This document shows positions 22,323-34,762 of a DNA stretch of 64,000 nt, one piece after another. The DNA is from Blattamonas nauphoetae (Eukaryota > Preaxostyla > Oxymonadida), in the NCBI GenBank assembly GCA_033064195.1, contig JARBJD010000092.1:124001-188000 (forward strand), in the 5' to 3' direction. The notes beneath the pieces are model-generated. The model searched no databases and was not told the DNA's origin. It was given only the letters and a program-made list of their open reading frames with translations. The position numbers and the translations under genes were made by a program. Position 1 is the first letter of the stretch; each line of letters starts with the position of its first letter.

Positions 22323-24926
22323 TTGAATTCTACCATCAGAACACATCAGACACCCTGTCCGAGCCATCCCCGCCACACAATGAAGTATTTTTGTCCTGTT
22401 TGTGGAATTCTAGTCTGCGTCGACTGCAGAATGACCGGATTCCTTTCGAGCGGAGAAATGGCCCTTCACATGCGGTTTGGCCTCAAAGATGCTTCCCAAA
22501 GAGCACTACACGCGCCTAGTCAACTTGATACTGAACTGGAAACAAAGAAAGCAGCAGATTACGATAGTCTTTTCACTGTTGATCAAAAGGTGAAAGATGT
22601 TCACATAAACGGTTCTAATATCGATGCTCAAATTCGAACAATCATCCAGGAAGCATTTGAAACAATCATGCAAATCACAGAGAAGACACTTCGTATCCTT
22701 TTCTCGGATGGCACGACATCGTTCTTTCAAATCGAGGTTACCCGTTTATTCTTCATCTCTTTTCAGAAAGGACTCGCAGTATTGTTTGCATTGTGTAGTA
22801 GTTTGGCATTTGTCAGCATTACTGGCTTTGCCCTCCTCTCCCCCTTCAAGTACTCCACATTCATCTTCCAATATCTGTCATACGGCAAATTCTATCCTGC
22901 CATCTTCGAAACTGAACTCACCGATGTCAAATATGGCCTCCTGATTATGATCGCTATTTCCGAGTGTCTCATGTCTTTATTCCTCCTTTTTGGACTGAAA
23001 TGCATAAAACGGTCCATCAAGTCCAAATCAGGAACTTCACTTGGGTTTACCGCTTCGGCATCCAACTATTCCATTATTGTGGAGAGTATTCCCAAAGATC
23101 TGAAAGACGCCAGCCTATTCGCCCATCATTTTCGGTGTCTCGCTCCTGTCCACTCAGATTTGTTGGTCTATGACGTGAAAGAGTGGGCTTCCAATCAAAA
23201 AGATATTGATAAGTGTATGACGTTTTTTGTGAGCGATCAAAAGGCAAAAAACCCAACAATCAAATCATTGAGTTATTTTCAGCTGTACCACATGACTGAG
23301 AACGATCGAATAGTGTGCAACGTCATTCACTACCATTTATTATTTTGTTTTGTCATCATCGCCCTCATATAATTCTCATTCACGCTCCTTCATCTTCACT
23401 CCGTCAAAATCATTGGCGTCGAGGAACTCGTCCGCCTCCTTCTCTCACCAGATGAAAGTAGGAAACATTGTTTCAAAAATACACGCTGTCTGCACTCTTT
23501 CATTCTTATCTCACTCTGGTGTCTCCATCGAACAGTATAATTTCTGAACAAACTCTCAAGTACCCTCAAAGTCAGGGCAGAGTTTTCAAACCCTGTCCAA
23601 CACGACACAACTGGCTTTGCGTTTGTCACCTTTCGGCATTCATGGGCTGTCTATCGCGTGTTGAGTGTGTACGAAGAGATTCACACACGAAACTGCCTTG
23701 ACATCCCTAATGGACAAAAGAAGGAACTGTATGACCCTCACATCGTCAATTATCTTGAATGCATGTTATCCTATGACAATTGTTTTGTAATTCTTCCTTT
23801 TTTGAAATGATTCAACATTTTTGTTCTCATCACTCATCTTTCCTCCGATTCCTCCAGCTCAATCGGAGGCAACGTCATTCACGTGTCACGTGCCCCGGAT
23901 CCTTCTGATGTCCTCTTCGAGAATATCGGCATCACTCAGAAAGCGAAAGCCGTGCGAACATTCTTCATTACTTTATATTCTTTGGTATGGATCCTTATCC
24001 TCCTTCTCACCTCTTTTTCAGATCGCAATTATCATTGGAATTGTCATCATGATTGTCATCAAAAGATCAACCCTCCAATACTCCAGCGATTTCTTCCATA
24101 CCGCTCTCATCGCCATTGTCAACTTGATCGTCAAATCCATCACCGAATGATTGTTTCGTCAGGTGGGCGGATTTCCGGTGCCCTTTCCCAATCGGCAACA
24201 CATTCTGGGCAGTAATTCCGCCAGTTCCTTGGAACCTTCTCTCTCAACTTTCTTGTCGTTATTTTCCTGACCGTCCTGATGTCCAATCAAGCGTATGTGG
24301 ATGGGAAGCGGATGCAACACTTTACAGGCTCCTACTTCCTCTCCTTCCATTGGTACGAGCAGACCGTATCCACCATCTATATGAGCATCATTCTCGACCC
24401 TGTTCTTGATTTTGTTTTTGAATTGCTGCATCCTGTTGATCGCCTTCTCAATTTTCAGACCTGGTTTGCCGCAGATAAGAAAGATCAACCCGAACTTAAC
24501 TTCTCCCGAACACCATCGGTATGGCCCGTCGCTGAATGTATGAGTTCCCTGATGTATCTTTTCATGATCGGCTGCATATTCTCCCGCATCATGCCGCTCA
24601 CCATCCCCACCCTCGCCATTTTCTTCTTCCTCCAATATTGGGTTGACAAAACGGCCATACTCCGCTGTTACCGCGACCCTCCCCCGCTTTCCCTGGACAT
24701 GCTGAAGAACTTTGTGCGAGTGCTCGAATTCGGGATTTTATTCCGGTTAGTTCTCGTGCCCACACTTGATTTCGCAATGTTGGCGCCAAACAAGGATAAA
24801 GTGAACACGACCGGCTTTGTTTCAGCAATCATCACAACAGCCTTCACTGCAGTGGTCTTTGTGTATTACATCATCCGTCGAATGTGTCGCACGACTTCCC
24901 AAAAGGTCCGAGACTACAAACACTAG
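22323..24926 (+). pseudogene. B-box zinc finger plus CSC1/OSCA/TMEM63-like channel, carried by the MULE
   Basis: The first frame (22323-23372) begins at a TTG; the first ATG is at 22380, inside a B-box-like motif (CPSHPRHTMKYFCPVCGILVCVDC read in two parts: CPSHPRH and FCPVCGILVCVDC). After a probable 30-nt intron at about 22735-22764 come membrane helices (GLAVLFALCSSLAFVSITGF, YGLLIMIAISECLMSLFLLF) and the CSC1 cytosolic motif YSIIVESIPKDLKDASLFAHHF. Later pieces give TGFAFVTFRHSWAVYRVL (about 23.6 kb), VIHVSRAPDPSDVLFENIGI (23.9 kb), FQTWFAADKKDQPEL and several helices up to 24926. Frame breaks near 23370-23560 and 24150 are not all explained by introns. The CSC1 family forms mechanosensitive cation channels. 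I infer a captured host gene, probably decaying; a B-box joined to CSC1 is unusual. Confidence 0.7.
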
Positions 24927-26599
24927 AAACTGATTGAATACAAACGAATACACGACGATGGGGTTATCTTTGACTAAAATCATGAATTACAACCAGAATT
25001 TTCGATCTATCATCCAGGACCATCTCGGTAAATAGCAACATGCGACATTTCCTTATTTAGGAATCACCTTGCACCATTTATCAACTTTTTCTAACGATTT
25101 GTTCTTCTGAAAGATGTTTGAGAGAAAATCAATCCATAGTGAAGTTTTCTGGGACAAAAACCAGCCACATATTAGAACAGAACCAATACAATTTTGGATC
25201 TGCGCGTATCCATTTGGATCTGCGTGTATCCTTTTTTTAGATCTGCGCGTAGCCAAAATCGGATCTGCGCCTATACTTAACCCATGTCTTTCAGCCACAA
25301 AACAAGTGTCAATTCTCAAATCCAAATGTTTTTCAAATCCATCCGACCATTGGGAGTGAGATTCAGCGATTCATGGATGAATCACAAAATGTCAACAATG
25401 AAGGATGTCTCTTTCTTGAAATCATACCTGTGATTATCCGATAGATAGTACATTCGAAGAAGGAGATAATATCTTGAATCGTACAGAGATTTACGTCAAG
25501 AAGACAAAAGGACAGTGACATCGATGATTGTGCATTCAAATGATAGTGCCCTCAAAAACCCGCTTTTATCCATAAACCCGCACAAAATCCAAAATGTTGA
25601 TAACCATTATGAAATAATTCTTTCCATTTCAGATTTTCACTTTTTAAACCTAGTTACTCAAAACTGATTAAAACGGAGGTGGATCAAAATCAAAAAGTGG
25701 GTCTGTTTTGTGCCGAACACTCGAGGAGTGCGACTCAGCACTTCGCGGCCAACACAACATCATCCCCCAAGAGTTGTTCTTCGACTTCAATCAGTTCTGA
25801 TAGATAATATGGCCTCACCTCGTTTCCTCGGATGACACTTCAACCGCGCAACGACTCGCGTCCAAATCACATTCTCTCCACTGTTTTTCACAATGATCCT
25901 TTATCTCACTCTTCCATCCTCTGACGATGAATGCCCAACTCGACAAGTACATCAACACAGACGAGCCAACTGGAGCAAGGGCAGTTGATCATTCATTGTA
26001 TGCCATCATCGGATCATCCACACTCAGCCTCACCAAAATTGCGTTCCAGCTCGAAATAATCATTTCCTCGCTTTTAAATGGCATCGACAGACTCATCAGC
26101 TGATGCCAGTTCGTCAGTCACGCAGGTCAGCTTTTTACCCCAAACAGGCACGCCCCTCATCTCGTCCTTTCCAGAAAACAAGTCGGAACAACTGTCATCA
26201 ACTGGAGCTGTTGGAATTGTTCCTCGCTGAGCACCGCACCAACGAATCTTGATTTCGATCCATGTTCGCTGATAAAGTCCATGAAAGTTACCAGACGAAG
26301 ACGGTTGATCTCGATCGATTCATCTTTTATGAAATCCACCAAGGACGGAACTCTCGCACAAACGAAGAAGGGTACTCTGAACGTGTACAAACAGGTTGTG
26401 GCTGAGCTCCGTTACCTCCTAGCATAATTGCACATCCGATTCGATCTGAATGACATTAGTAACATCATCGGCAGCCTCTACCGTGCCAACAGGAACCAGA
26501 TCAACAAAGTTGGCGTGATCCGACTGTGGGCTCACGAGTGCACACGAACATTCAGCCATCGTCTCGTGGACTACGCAGACAGTCCTGACCCGAGCCAAA

Positions 26600-29500
26600 T
26601 TTGCATTTGACACTTCAATTACGCACCTCTCTTCGCCACCAATCTGCCATCGTCATCTTCACCGCACTCCTCTCTCTCATCCAAGACAAAATGAAGATCG
26701 GCGATAACAAGGAAGGTATTCGGTTAATGCCCAGCCGAGCCGACGCCGTCTGCCTCTTATCAGCCAAACATGAGTGCGTATGACAGGACAGTCTGTCCAG
26801 TCAAAGTTGCTGAGCGAGCAAGTGAATCGAAAAGTGCCGAAATACACCAACGCAAGGCAGGTGCAAGAAGCAATCAAGTTCTTGACCGAGAAAGAATGCA
26901 GGAAGAACAGAGAGTGCATTTCTCTTGCCGATCAGATCCTGTGCAGTGCTCAGAAGAAGATGCTCTCTTCATGCGAGCTTTGGATCTGCTCAGCTTTCTT
27001 CTATCTTTCCAAACCAACAGCCAGATGAAGATGGGCGACTGCCTCCGAACAACCAACCAGTGTGTGCCTTCTTTGCACGAGCGATGGGTTGTGTTTGCGC
27101 TGATGCGAGATATGGAACGAAAGACAAGTGCACAGGGCGGGCAGAATTCACAGGGTGTGTCATTCAAACTGATCTTTGCAAAAGCTACGAAAGCACACGA
27201 CATGTCCCGCACCTACCTCCAACAAGCGTATCTGCTCCTCTCCAAAGAAAACATGGATTTGGACCGAATCATGCTCTTCTTGGACAAGGCAATCGGATTC
27301 GAGCGTGACTCGCGAGATGTTTACCAGCTGCTCCTTCGCCAGTACCCAAACAGTGCGCAGGTGATCAGAGGATACGGGGCACTGCTGAGAGACATCTACA
27401 GAGACGACGACACAACCATGCTGATGTTCACAGAAGCAAACATCATCGAAGAGGACACGACACTGACCGAGACGATGAGCAGAGTGAGTGGAGGAAGCAA
27501 GCTGTCGAGCATTGCTGGACGGTCGAGTGGGCAACAGAAAAAGAAGAAGAACAGGAACGACTCTGGCGCCACTCTCCAGTTGGACGAGGACAAGACAGCG
27601 CTCCTGCCTCTGTTCATCCACATTGTGATCATGTCGGGGATTGTGATTGTCGGGACCATGGTGGCGATGTTTTTGTGGTTGTGCTGATAACGTTCACAGC
27701 GTGCAGTGTCACCACCGACCATGTCAGCCACTTCACAATACACAGAAGCTCAGCTGGAATCCATGAACGTGACCTTCATGGCCAGCACCAGTCTCATCAA
27801 CAAAGTGTTCGAGAGGAGAGCAACCACGCTCCTCGAGGGACTGGACGAAGTGTCCCAGGAAGCTTCGGCGACGCATTAATTTTCGACGATGGAATTCGAA
27901 GACATCCCCATCATCATCCCGTCCTCCAATGAGATCAAGTTCGGATCCGCCTCTACGATGCGTGTGACAGACGCAAGTCGTGAACATGAACCTGATTGAC
28001 CTGGTCAACAACATCGCCAACGTAGCTGCTCTCATCATTATCAACGAAGGATTCTGGAACACTGTGGAATGGCCTGGCCTCCCTGCCCAGCTCTACTTCG
28101 TGATTAAGAACGGACCAGTGCCAACTCCGAACAACAGTCGTTGGCCGTGCAGTACGTCGACATCGCGGTTGGAGGAGCCTCGGTTGTACACCATCTCATC
28201 GTCCTGATTGTGCAGTATGTGCAGACCATCAACAAACTCAAGCGAGAGCGAAGAGAAGTTTTATTCTAAATCGCAACTGCCCGCGAGGATGACGTCCTCA
28301 AACTGAAGCTTCGGCTGGATGAAACAGAAGTAACCGATGAGGAGCTGGAGCTAAACACTGAACGAGGGCAGGTGAACGACGATGAGACAATGAAAATGAT
28401 GCTGATCTCACAAGGAATGAACCCACAGATGATTGCGATGATGCAGATTGCAGAAATGATGGGAAAGAAGAATCAGGACGATGAGGAGAACGAAGAAGAC
28501 GAGAATGAGAAGAAGAACGAGCTGAAAGACGGCGAGAAGGTAGAGACAAAATCGCTGAAAGCGAAGAGAGAGGCTGAAGAGGAAGAGAAAGAAAATAAAA
28601 AGAAGAAGGGCAGAAACGATCTGACACCGCAACAGATTGATCTGCTCAACAAAATGTCAAACTTCGTCCCAAACTCTTTCTCCGTCCGCGTTGTGATTGG
28701 AATCATCCAAATTGTTGGCGGTGTGCTCACATTCTCAACTCATTTGCCTTTCCTCCTCATCTCCTCGTCTTTCTCCTCTCACAGTGTGTCGTGGCGGAGC
28801 AGAAGGACAGTGGATCGACAGCAGACACATCTCATCCGACATATGCCATATGAAGGCACTACTCGCGAGTGAGGTATCCTCCCTTCCGCTTCTAACAACC
28901 CATTTCCTCCACCCATCTCTCCGTCTCTCTTTCACTCGTTTTCAGGGTTCCTCCTCCCAAAACGTCATCCCGACTGGCGACCAAATCTTCGACACATTGT
29001 CCATTGAACCAACGATGAAGAATGGCAGCTCGGTCAACGCACTGATGTTCGAGGTTTGACTCCTCCATGCGATCTTCACTTCGTTCTGTCCGCTTTCTTA
29101 CATCGATCTCATTTCTCTCTCATCACACGCTATTTTCATCACTCTCCCAGTCAACTGAATCCATGCCCTACGATCCTGCCGATTGTGCAGTGGAAATTCG
29201 GATTTATGGACTAACAGGAAACTTCAGCGGACTGCAGGCACTCATCCTGAAGCACATTGAGGCAGCCCGCATGATTGCTACAGCACCGAATCCCTACAAC
29301 GGGATGCCGCTCAGCAACGAGAACGTCCAGGTATGCTCTCCACTCTCCTCCTTCTGATCCCCCTTTCTCTCGCGTTGTGTCCTCTCCTCTCAGATCATGG
29401 GTTCTCTCCTCGTGTACGATCTGCGTGGCGGGTTCAAAATGCTCCTCGAAGCTGTTATCAGCGAGATGACAAAGACAATCAGCGAATTCCAAATTCTCCT

Positions 29501-29609
29501 CATCATCTCGTTCATCGTCGCATTTTTCCTCGCTTGTGTCGCCTTCTTCGCCTTTATTGTCCCATCAAATCCCTCTCGACGACAGTGGCGAACGGGACAG
29601 AAGCACTGA
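26600..29609 (+). pseudogene. TmcB-like membrane protein fragment carried by the 5.9-kb element
   Basis: Frames between 26774 and 29609 read as one TmcB-like (tiny macrocysts B) protein. The alpha-helical repeats are KYTNARQVQEAIKFL, CISLADQIL, CELWICSAFF, then in another frame DRIMLFLDKAIGFERDSRDV and LLLRQYPNSAQVIRGYGALL, the family's YPNS...YG.FL signature. A membrane helix (HIVIMSGIVIVGTMVAMF) ends the frame at 27687. Later pieces hold a highly charged stretch (28440-28610), IGIIQIVGG, GLQALILKHIEAARMIATAP and a final helix (ILLIISFIVAFFLACVAFF) to 29609. Some gaps look like introns (28730-28783, 29330-29396). Others, such as the change near 27000, are frameshifts or deletions. No complete gene is present. 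Confidence 0.65.
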
Positions 29610-29880
29610 AAGGTATCATCTCGCATCACCTGCGATTTAAAATCCAACACTATCGAACAGCTCAACATTTGGAGCAGGGAGGACGACTGAACGTGAAGCA
29701 AGGGTGGAGGAGAACGTCGATCTTGTGCGGAACATGGAGGTGCGAGGGATCATCGGGAAACACCTATATCTGAGCACCACGCATTGAATATTTCTTTTCG
29801 CCATTGTTTCTACATTTCAAACACTGTTTCAATTCAATTTACCAATTTTTTAAAGAATTCAATTCAGATCAAAACCATTA

Positions 29881-31334
29881 TACTGCCCGACACGACGACC
29901 TGATCCGGCTGTAATTTTTGTTTTTTGACATAACAAGAGAGAGTTGAGAGTTCCTTTTTCACTATCATCAACTACCTTGAGTTCTCCATCTCTGTGATTT
30001 TTTTGGAAAACCAACAGTGAAAAATAAGAGAGAATGACATGAAATGCTACTGTAGGGGGACATACTCCGAACGACATGACACGTGATTCACATCCGATAT
30101 CACTCCTGCATGGATCCAAGATTGTGAATGTCAAGAGAATGATAGAAGCAGATGAAATGAAGAAAAGGAGAAGGAAGATTCGAGTCAACTCGCTCGCTCC
30201 ATAACTGTGTCAATGTAGTATCCAAGGACACCGATGCGGTGAACACAGACGATCAACAGTTAGTTGTGAAATGAAAAGGCCAGCCACAGCACGAAACCAT
30301 CAAGACATTGCATTCTGTTCGAATTGGATTCAAAAACGTGTCATACTGTTCAGCTGTTCATCGAAATGGAGCCATCAAAATCAAAAAATCACACTGTTTC
30401 TTCCAGCGATTCGTCAAAGTGTATCGAATTGGTCTTCACAAAGCGCACAGAGTTCCTCACATTCTTCTCCATCATTTTTTAAATCGCCACGCCTTTGAAA
30501 ATGAGACTCTTTCGAAATGTTTCTTTCATGAGCTTTGTCAGTTTGGTGTTGTGAAGAATCTGTGTGAGAATTGACTAGATAAATTCAAGAAGTCACAAAG
30601 AGAAAAGATACACCACGCTGAGAATCAAGGTTGTGTATTCATCTCAGCAAACTTGGGATTTGGTGATGTGCAGGGATGAGTTGAAACTGAAAACTTGTCG
30701 TGACGGAAGAGATCATTGACGGAAAACAATACCTTGATCATTCGTCACATTTCGCACTGAGGGAAAGATGGACACTCACCACCACTCACGGGTCCTTCTC
30801 AGTGATAATACTGGTTGAAACAAGAAACTGGATATAACTTCCAAGAATCAAACAGATCAATATCGGTCAGAAATACGTTCAATCAATCTTTTTCGACTTT
30901 AACCTCATCAAATACATTTCGTGAACGTTCGTTTCAATTCTTTTTGAAAATTATGCGATTTACGTCACAATAGACTTCCTTCATCCAAAAATCGTGGGAG
31001 GTGAGAACTCGATCCCACAAGAAAGTAATGAAAACATCGTTCTCTCATTCTGTAATTTACTCCTCGAGTGATACTCTCGTAAAGTTAAAACAATTTAAAG
31101 TTACAGGGATCGAGCAGGATGAGGTGAATCACGTGTCATGTCGCGAAGAGCATGTCCTTCATTAATTTTGTTTTACAGTTTTCACGTCACACAGAATTTT
31201 TTGGTGTCCAATTTTTTGTCACAAGGTGTTGAACTCTCTCAATTATCATTGATAGAAAATTAAAAAATATAGTCTCTTTATTCGGAAAAATAAAACCGTT
31301 TTACAGCCGGATCAAGACGTCGTGTCCGGTAGTA
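29881..31334. mobile_element. non-autonomous TIR element, TA-flanked, about 1.45 kb
   Basis: Inverted ends TACTGCCCGACACGACGACC at 29881 and the related TACTACCGGACACGACG read in reverse from 31334, both continuing into TGATCCGGCTGTAA, with TA on each side. The interior has no recognisable protein (longest frame about 109 aa). It is nested in the 5.9-kb element. Confidence 0.65.
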
Positions 31335-32126
31335 TAAAATATTAGTGATGAACCCTCATGTAATTTGTGATGTGGTGAGATAAAAATGCAAATTTCAAGA
31401 TCAGTGCAATTATTTCAACTTGATTTCTCAAAACTAGAATTTGTGCGGGTTTTTGTATTTTGTGCGGGTTTATCCGGGCACTATGAAGAATAGAAGAGAA
31501 GAAAATGAATCCGATCACTGAGACAATGTTTTTTGAAGCTCACAACAACGTACCCAACAAGAAAGCCAGAACAGAGTAGTATTTGATGACAAAGCAGAGT
31601 CTCGAAAAGGTCAGATTCAATTACGTCACTTCACGACTGTTTTCGATAGATTTTTTCGAAAATGTGAGAAAAATAGAGGATAATGTGAACAAATGGTGAA
31701 AGAGTGAGATTATGATGAAGATCGTTCGGTTGCGGTTTTTTGGACCCCCGTTGCGGGTTTCTGAACGCGTGCGGGTTTCTAACACCACTATCAATGTTAT
31801 ATCCTCATAATGGGACTTGGAGACTTCGGCATTGAGTGTGAATGTGTACAAAGAAGATGGGGTGTACGTCAAATTGAGAGTCGGGAGCATGGGGATGAAT
31901 GCTTCGGTGTCATCCCCTTCACGAGAGTCCTCCCCGACTGAGACTCGGATCAATTTGTACTTGACACCGAGTTTGAAGACAGTTGAACTGCCGGTTTCTC
32001 CTGCCGTGACGTCGATAAACTCTTCAACATCATACGGATTGGATTTGGGGACGTCCTGTTTCGTGAGAGTGACAGTATCACCTGTTTCTGGTGTGTAGAT
32101 AATTTTGATCTCGAAAGGAGGAGACC

Positions 32127-33703
32127 GGTTAAGTATAGGCGCAGATCCGATTTTCGCTACGCGCAGATCTAAAAAATCGGATACGCGCAGATCCAAATGG
32201 ATACACGCAGATCCAAAAGATTTCTTGTTTTTTTTGTGTTTGCCCTTGCCATTTCATGAGATTTCACTCTGAAGGTTCACAATTCACTCATCCTCTAACA
32301 AACTATTCATAAATCTGAATTGTATCAAGTCAGAAAAAATGAGAATGTTGATCAATCCATCAGCCCTTTTTCGATCGAGGTTTGACTCCCTAGTATGACT
32401 CGATATTGGGAAGTAAGTCTTTCCATCTCACACACCGACATTTGTTTCCCTCTTCCTGCACGTGGGTTACGTCTTAGGCCATTCTGTGTGTCATCTTGAA
32501 TGCTCTCCATTTCCTCTTCAACATCAGCTCTGATTCTGAAAATATCCACAAAGATCAACGCTCTTCTCTTCCCTTCCACCGCTTTTGTATCATCAACACA
32601 CTTTTCTTCATTCAAATCGTCATCTTCTCTCGACGGGAAGAAACAACCCTTTTTCTTGCTCTCGCTGGCATCCATCGCTGTTTATTCTAGTTCTTCACAT
32701 TAAATTTCACAAGATTCTTCGATTTCACGATCCATTCAACGGTTCAATTCTGCATATCCAGCGCAACCTCCACGATCCTCATGAAAAGACATTTTAGTGT
32801 TTCATGAGTGATCTCAGTCTGGAATGATCAACAATTGATCCAAATTACCAGCAGCTTAGTGTGATGCTGACAACTTCCCCGAATCATCGCGATCGTACGA
32901 GTTCTCTTGACACTCGACAGAATTTCGTTCTGATTCTGGTGAATGGTTGTCATTTCCGTGAATATGAAGCAGCAGAGACAGAAACAGTTGGGACGAACAA
33001 TCTCAACACTTGGTATCCTTCACGTTTTCATATGTATGATGAACTATCTCTCCACTCTGTAATGACTTTTCTACCTCCGAACAACAGGAAAATGGACATT
33101 ATGTATCGTTGACACGCAATCGATCGTGAAAGGCGTCGTATGGATCTGTAGATCCTATTTCAGGCCCGACCAACGCGATCAGGACACCTGAACACCTATC
33201 AAACTCACAAACCTCATCACTCCACCACTTTCTCCACGCCAAATCTCCCATACCACCATTCTGCTTTCTCTCCGCTCTTTTCGATCTGTCCGATGCGAAA
33301 GATGCCCCACATTCCACATTTTTTTTGCGCTTTCACTTTCGAATGCAGAAATCCTCCGCTACCAGTGGCCTTTGTCACTACCGTCGGACTTTGGAACATA
33401 GTCATGGATTCAACCAGAATTCTCGATATCTCATCCGTAACAACGCTATAAATGCCACACGAAGATAGCCAAACTTTGGGAACCACTCTGCCCACATCAT
33501 CAGCTCTTTTCACTCTATTTGTTCTTTCGAAATATTTTGAAGAGGAACTAAAGCAGTGTTGAAGTTTTCGGAAACAAAAACGAGACCTAAAATCGAATAG
33601 AACAAAACAGAAAACAGATCTGCGCGTATCCATTTGGATCTGCGCGTATCCGATTTTTCAGATCTGCGTGTAGCGAAAATCGGATCTGCGCCTATACTTA
33701 ACC
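32127..33703. mobile_element. short Mutator-like relative without transposase, 1.6 kb
   Basis: Same termini as the 10-kb MULE (GGTTAAGTATAGGCGCAGAT, iterated CGCAGATC motifs) with a 10-bp duplication GGAGGAGACC at 32117-32126 and 33704-33713. The interior has only short unrecognised frames (107-138 aa). Removing it restores DLTGSPPFEIKIIYTPET in the surface-protein gene. Probably mobilised by the MULE transposase. Confidence 0.92.
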
Positions 33704-33749
33704 GGAGGAGACCCTGTCAAATCAGAGCCTGTAATGAACAACCAGCCAT

Positions 33750-34624
33750 GGACAAAAGTTTACGGGCACCCAGGTCTGCATTTCTGAACAGGTGGTTTTT
33801 TCTCATTTTTTCAGAAACACTTCACAACAATGAAAAGTAGTCATTTTTGAAAAATAAAACCAATATAGTGTGGTGAAGTGAAAATCAAGATGGTTGACTG
33901 AAATCTCTCCCAAGGCACTTCTGATTGCGGCCGTCGGAATCTGTCTCCTCTTCCAAGGAGAGGAGACGTGATGTGTTGAGTAATGTCCTCCAGTGAAACT
34001 TGTCGTTTTTCACTCCTTGTCGAGATACTGTTCGGACTGTGGCGAAAAAGTGTGTTTTCTATCTTCTTAATCTCTCTTCAGCCGTCCATGAAACTCTCCA
34101 AAACACTTTAACGTGTCCTAAGAATACTTGTTCTGTCCTCATTCGACTGAATACTGACCCACGTTGTGTGTACGAACTCTAGTGAAATTCTCCCAATCTC
34201 ATTTTCACTACAGCTTGTCATAGATCTCGAGTCAAATAAAGAATCAACTGTGTCCTCGTCTGATAGAGCGTTTGGAAGAGTTTCATGGACGGCTGAAGAG
34301 AGATTAAGAAGATAGAAAACACACTTTTTCGCCACAGTCCGAACAGTATCTCGACAAGGAGTGAAAAACGACAAGTTTCACTGGAGGACATTACTCAACA
34401 CATCACGTCTCCTCTCCTTGGAAGAGGAGACAGATTCCGACGGCCGCAATCAGAAGTGCCTTGGGAGAGATTTCAGTCAACCATCTTGATTTTCACTTCA
34501 CCACACTATATTGGTTTTATTTTTCAAAAATGACTACTTTTCATTGTTGTGAAGTGTTTCTGAAAAAATGAGAAAAAACCACCTGTTCATAAATGCAGAC
34601 CTGGGTGCCCGTAAACTTTTGTCC
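33750..34624. repeat. fold-back element with about 350-bp arms
   Basis: Near-perfect inverted arms (about 33750-34102 and 34265-34624) start with GGACAAAAGTTTACGGGCAC and flank a unique loop of about 160 bp. Both arms encode the same short frame (MSFFTPCRDTVRTVAKK), which is a consequence of the palindrome and not evidence of a gene. The element sits in the surface-protein gene between NNDGTGTFS and the next piece. The target duplication is not resolved. Confidence 0.88.
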
Positions 34625-34762
34625 GTGACTGAACGTTCCAGTCCCATCGTTATTGAATTCGGGGCTTCGAATGTCGATGGTGGGTTCATTTGGGATCTTG
34701 AAACTTGAAGCTGAGAGAAGTGCGAAGAGGAAGAATATGAGCTCAATTGTTGAGTCGACCCT

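Larger units (their letters stand above)
15280..25282. mobile_element. Mutator-like element (MULE), 10 kb with a nested insertion
   Basis: Ends GGTTAAGTATAGGCGCAGAT and complement, about 90-bp inverted repeats, and a 9-bp duplication CATGTCTTT at 15271-15279 and 25283-25291. Each end holds four iterated CGCAGATC motifs, probably transposase-binding sites. It carries a MULE transposase (-) and a divergently placed B-box/CSC1-like gene (+). Without the 4.4-kb element at 15805-20234 it would be about 5.6 kb. A 9-bp duplication is usual for the superfamily. Confidence 0.93.
25544..31483. mobile_element. 5.9-kb TNA-type TIR element carrying a TmcB-like gene
   Basis: Ends TAGTGCCC...GGGCACTA with subterminal AAACCCGC repeats (AAAACCCGC, then ATAAACCCGCACAAAAT) at both ends. 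Target duplication TGA at 25541-25543 and 31484-31486. The flanks 25283-25543 and 31484-31790 are contiguous in the undisturbed 788-bp copy at 36117-36904, which proves the insertion. No transposase is recognised. A smaller TA-flanked element lies at 29881-31334. Confidence 0.9.
15048..31790. mobile_element. TNA-type TIR element (788-bp family) split by two further elements
   Basis: Ends TAGTGGTGTTAGAAACCCGC (the 31790 end reads as its complement) and a 3-bp duplication TCA at 15045-15047 and 31791-31793. Its own sequence survives as 15048-15279, 25283-25543 and 31484-31790, and these align, in opposite orientation, to the whole 788-bp copy at 36117-36904. It is interrupted by the Mutator-like element at 15280 and the 5.9-kb element at 25544. 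No coding capacity of its own. The ends carry repeated AAACCCGC motifs. Removing it restores EDITLIFTPVTATAEP in the host gene. Confidence 0.92.
10351..34762 (-). pseudogene. secreted/GPI-anchor-like surface protein, copy 1, split by nested transposons
   Basis: Host gene fragments, in minus-strand order: 34625-34762, 33704-33749, 31791-32126, 14635-15047, 10351-10506. Together they parallel copy 2 at 35.5-37.4 kb. The N-terminal piece encodes a signal-peptide-like FFLFALLSASSFKIPNE, but both Met codons of copy 2 are changed (AGG, ATA), so no start is seen. The middle pieces encode Ig/IPT-like modules (IKIIYTPETGDTVTL, FTIGEKYTTSFEDYKV). The last piece encodes FNDAKTKKGTAGKAQL and, after a small deletion that shifts frame, a hydrophobic tail (VASIIAVLLAVLALVF) ending at 10351, like a GPI-attachment signal. 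At each junction where a target duplication is clear, removing the element and one duplication restores frame (for example LVEGEY/AAWFVFN across the mariner, LTGSPPFEIK across the 33.7 kb junction). The modules resemble those of the receptor at 0.5 kb. It is surely non-functional now. Confidence 0.85.

Noticed and set aside
34000-34374. Two short genes with the same protein on opposite strands
   Set aside because: They are the two arms of the fold-back element read in each direction.
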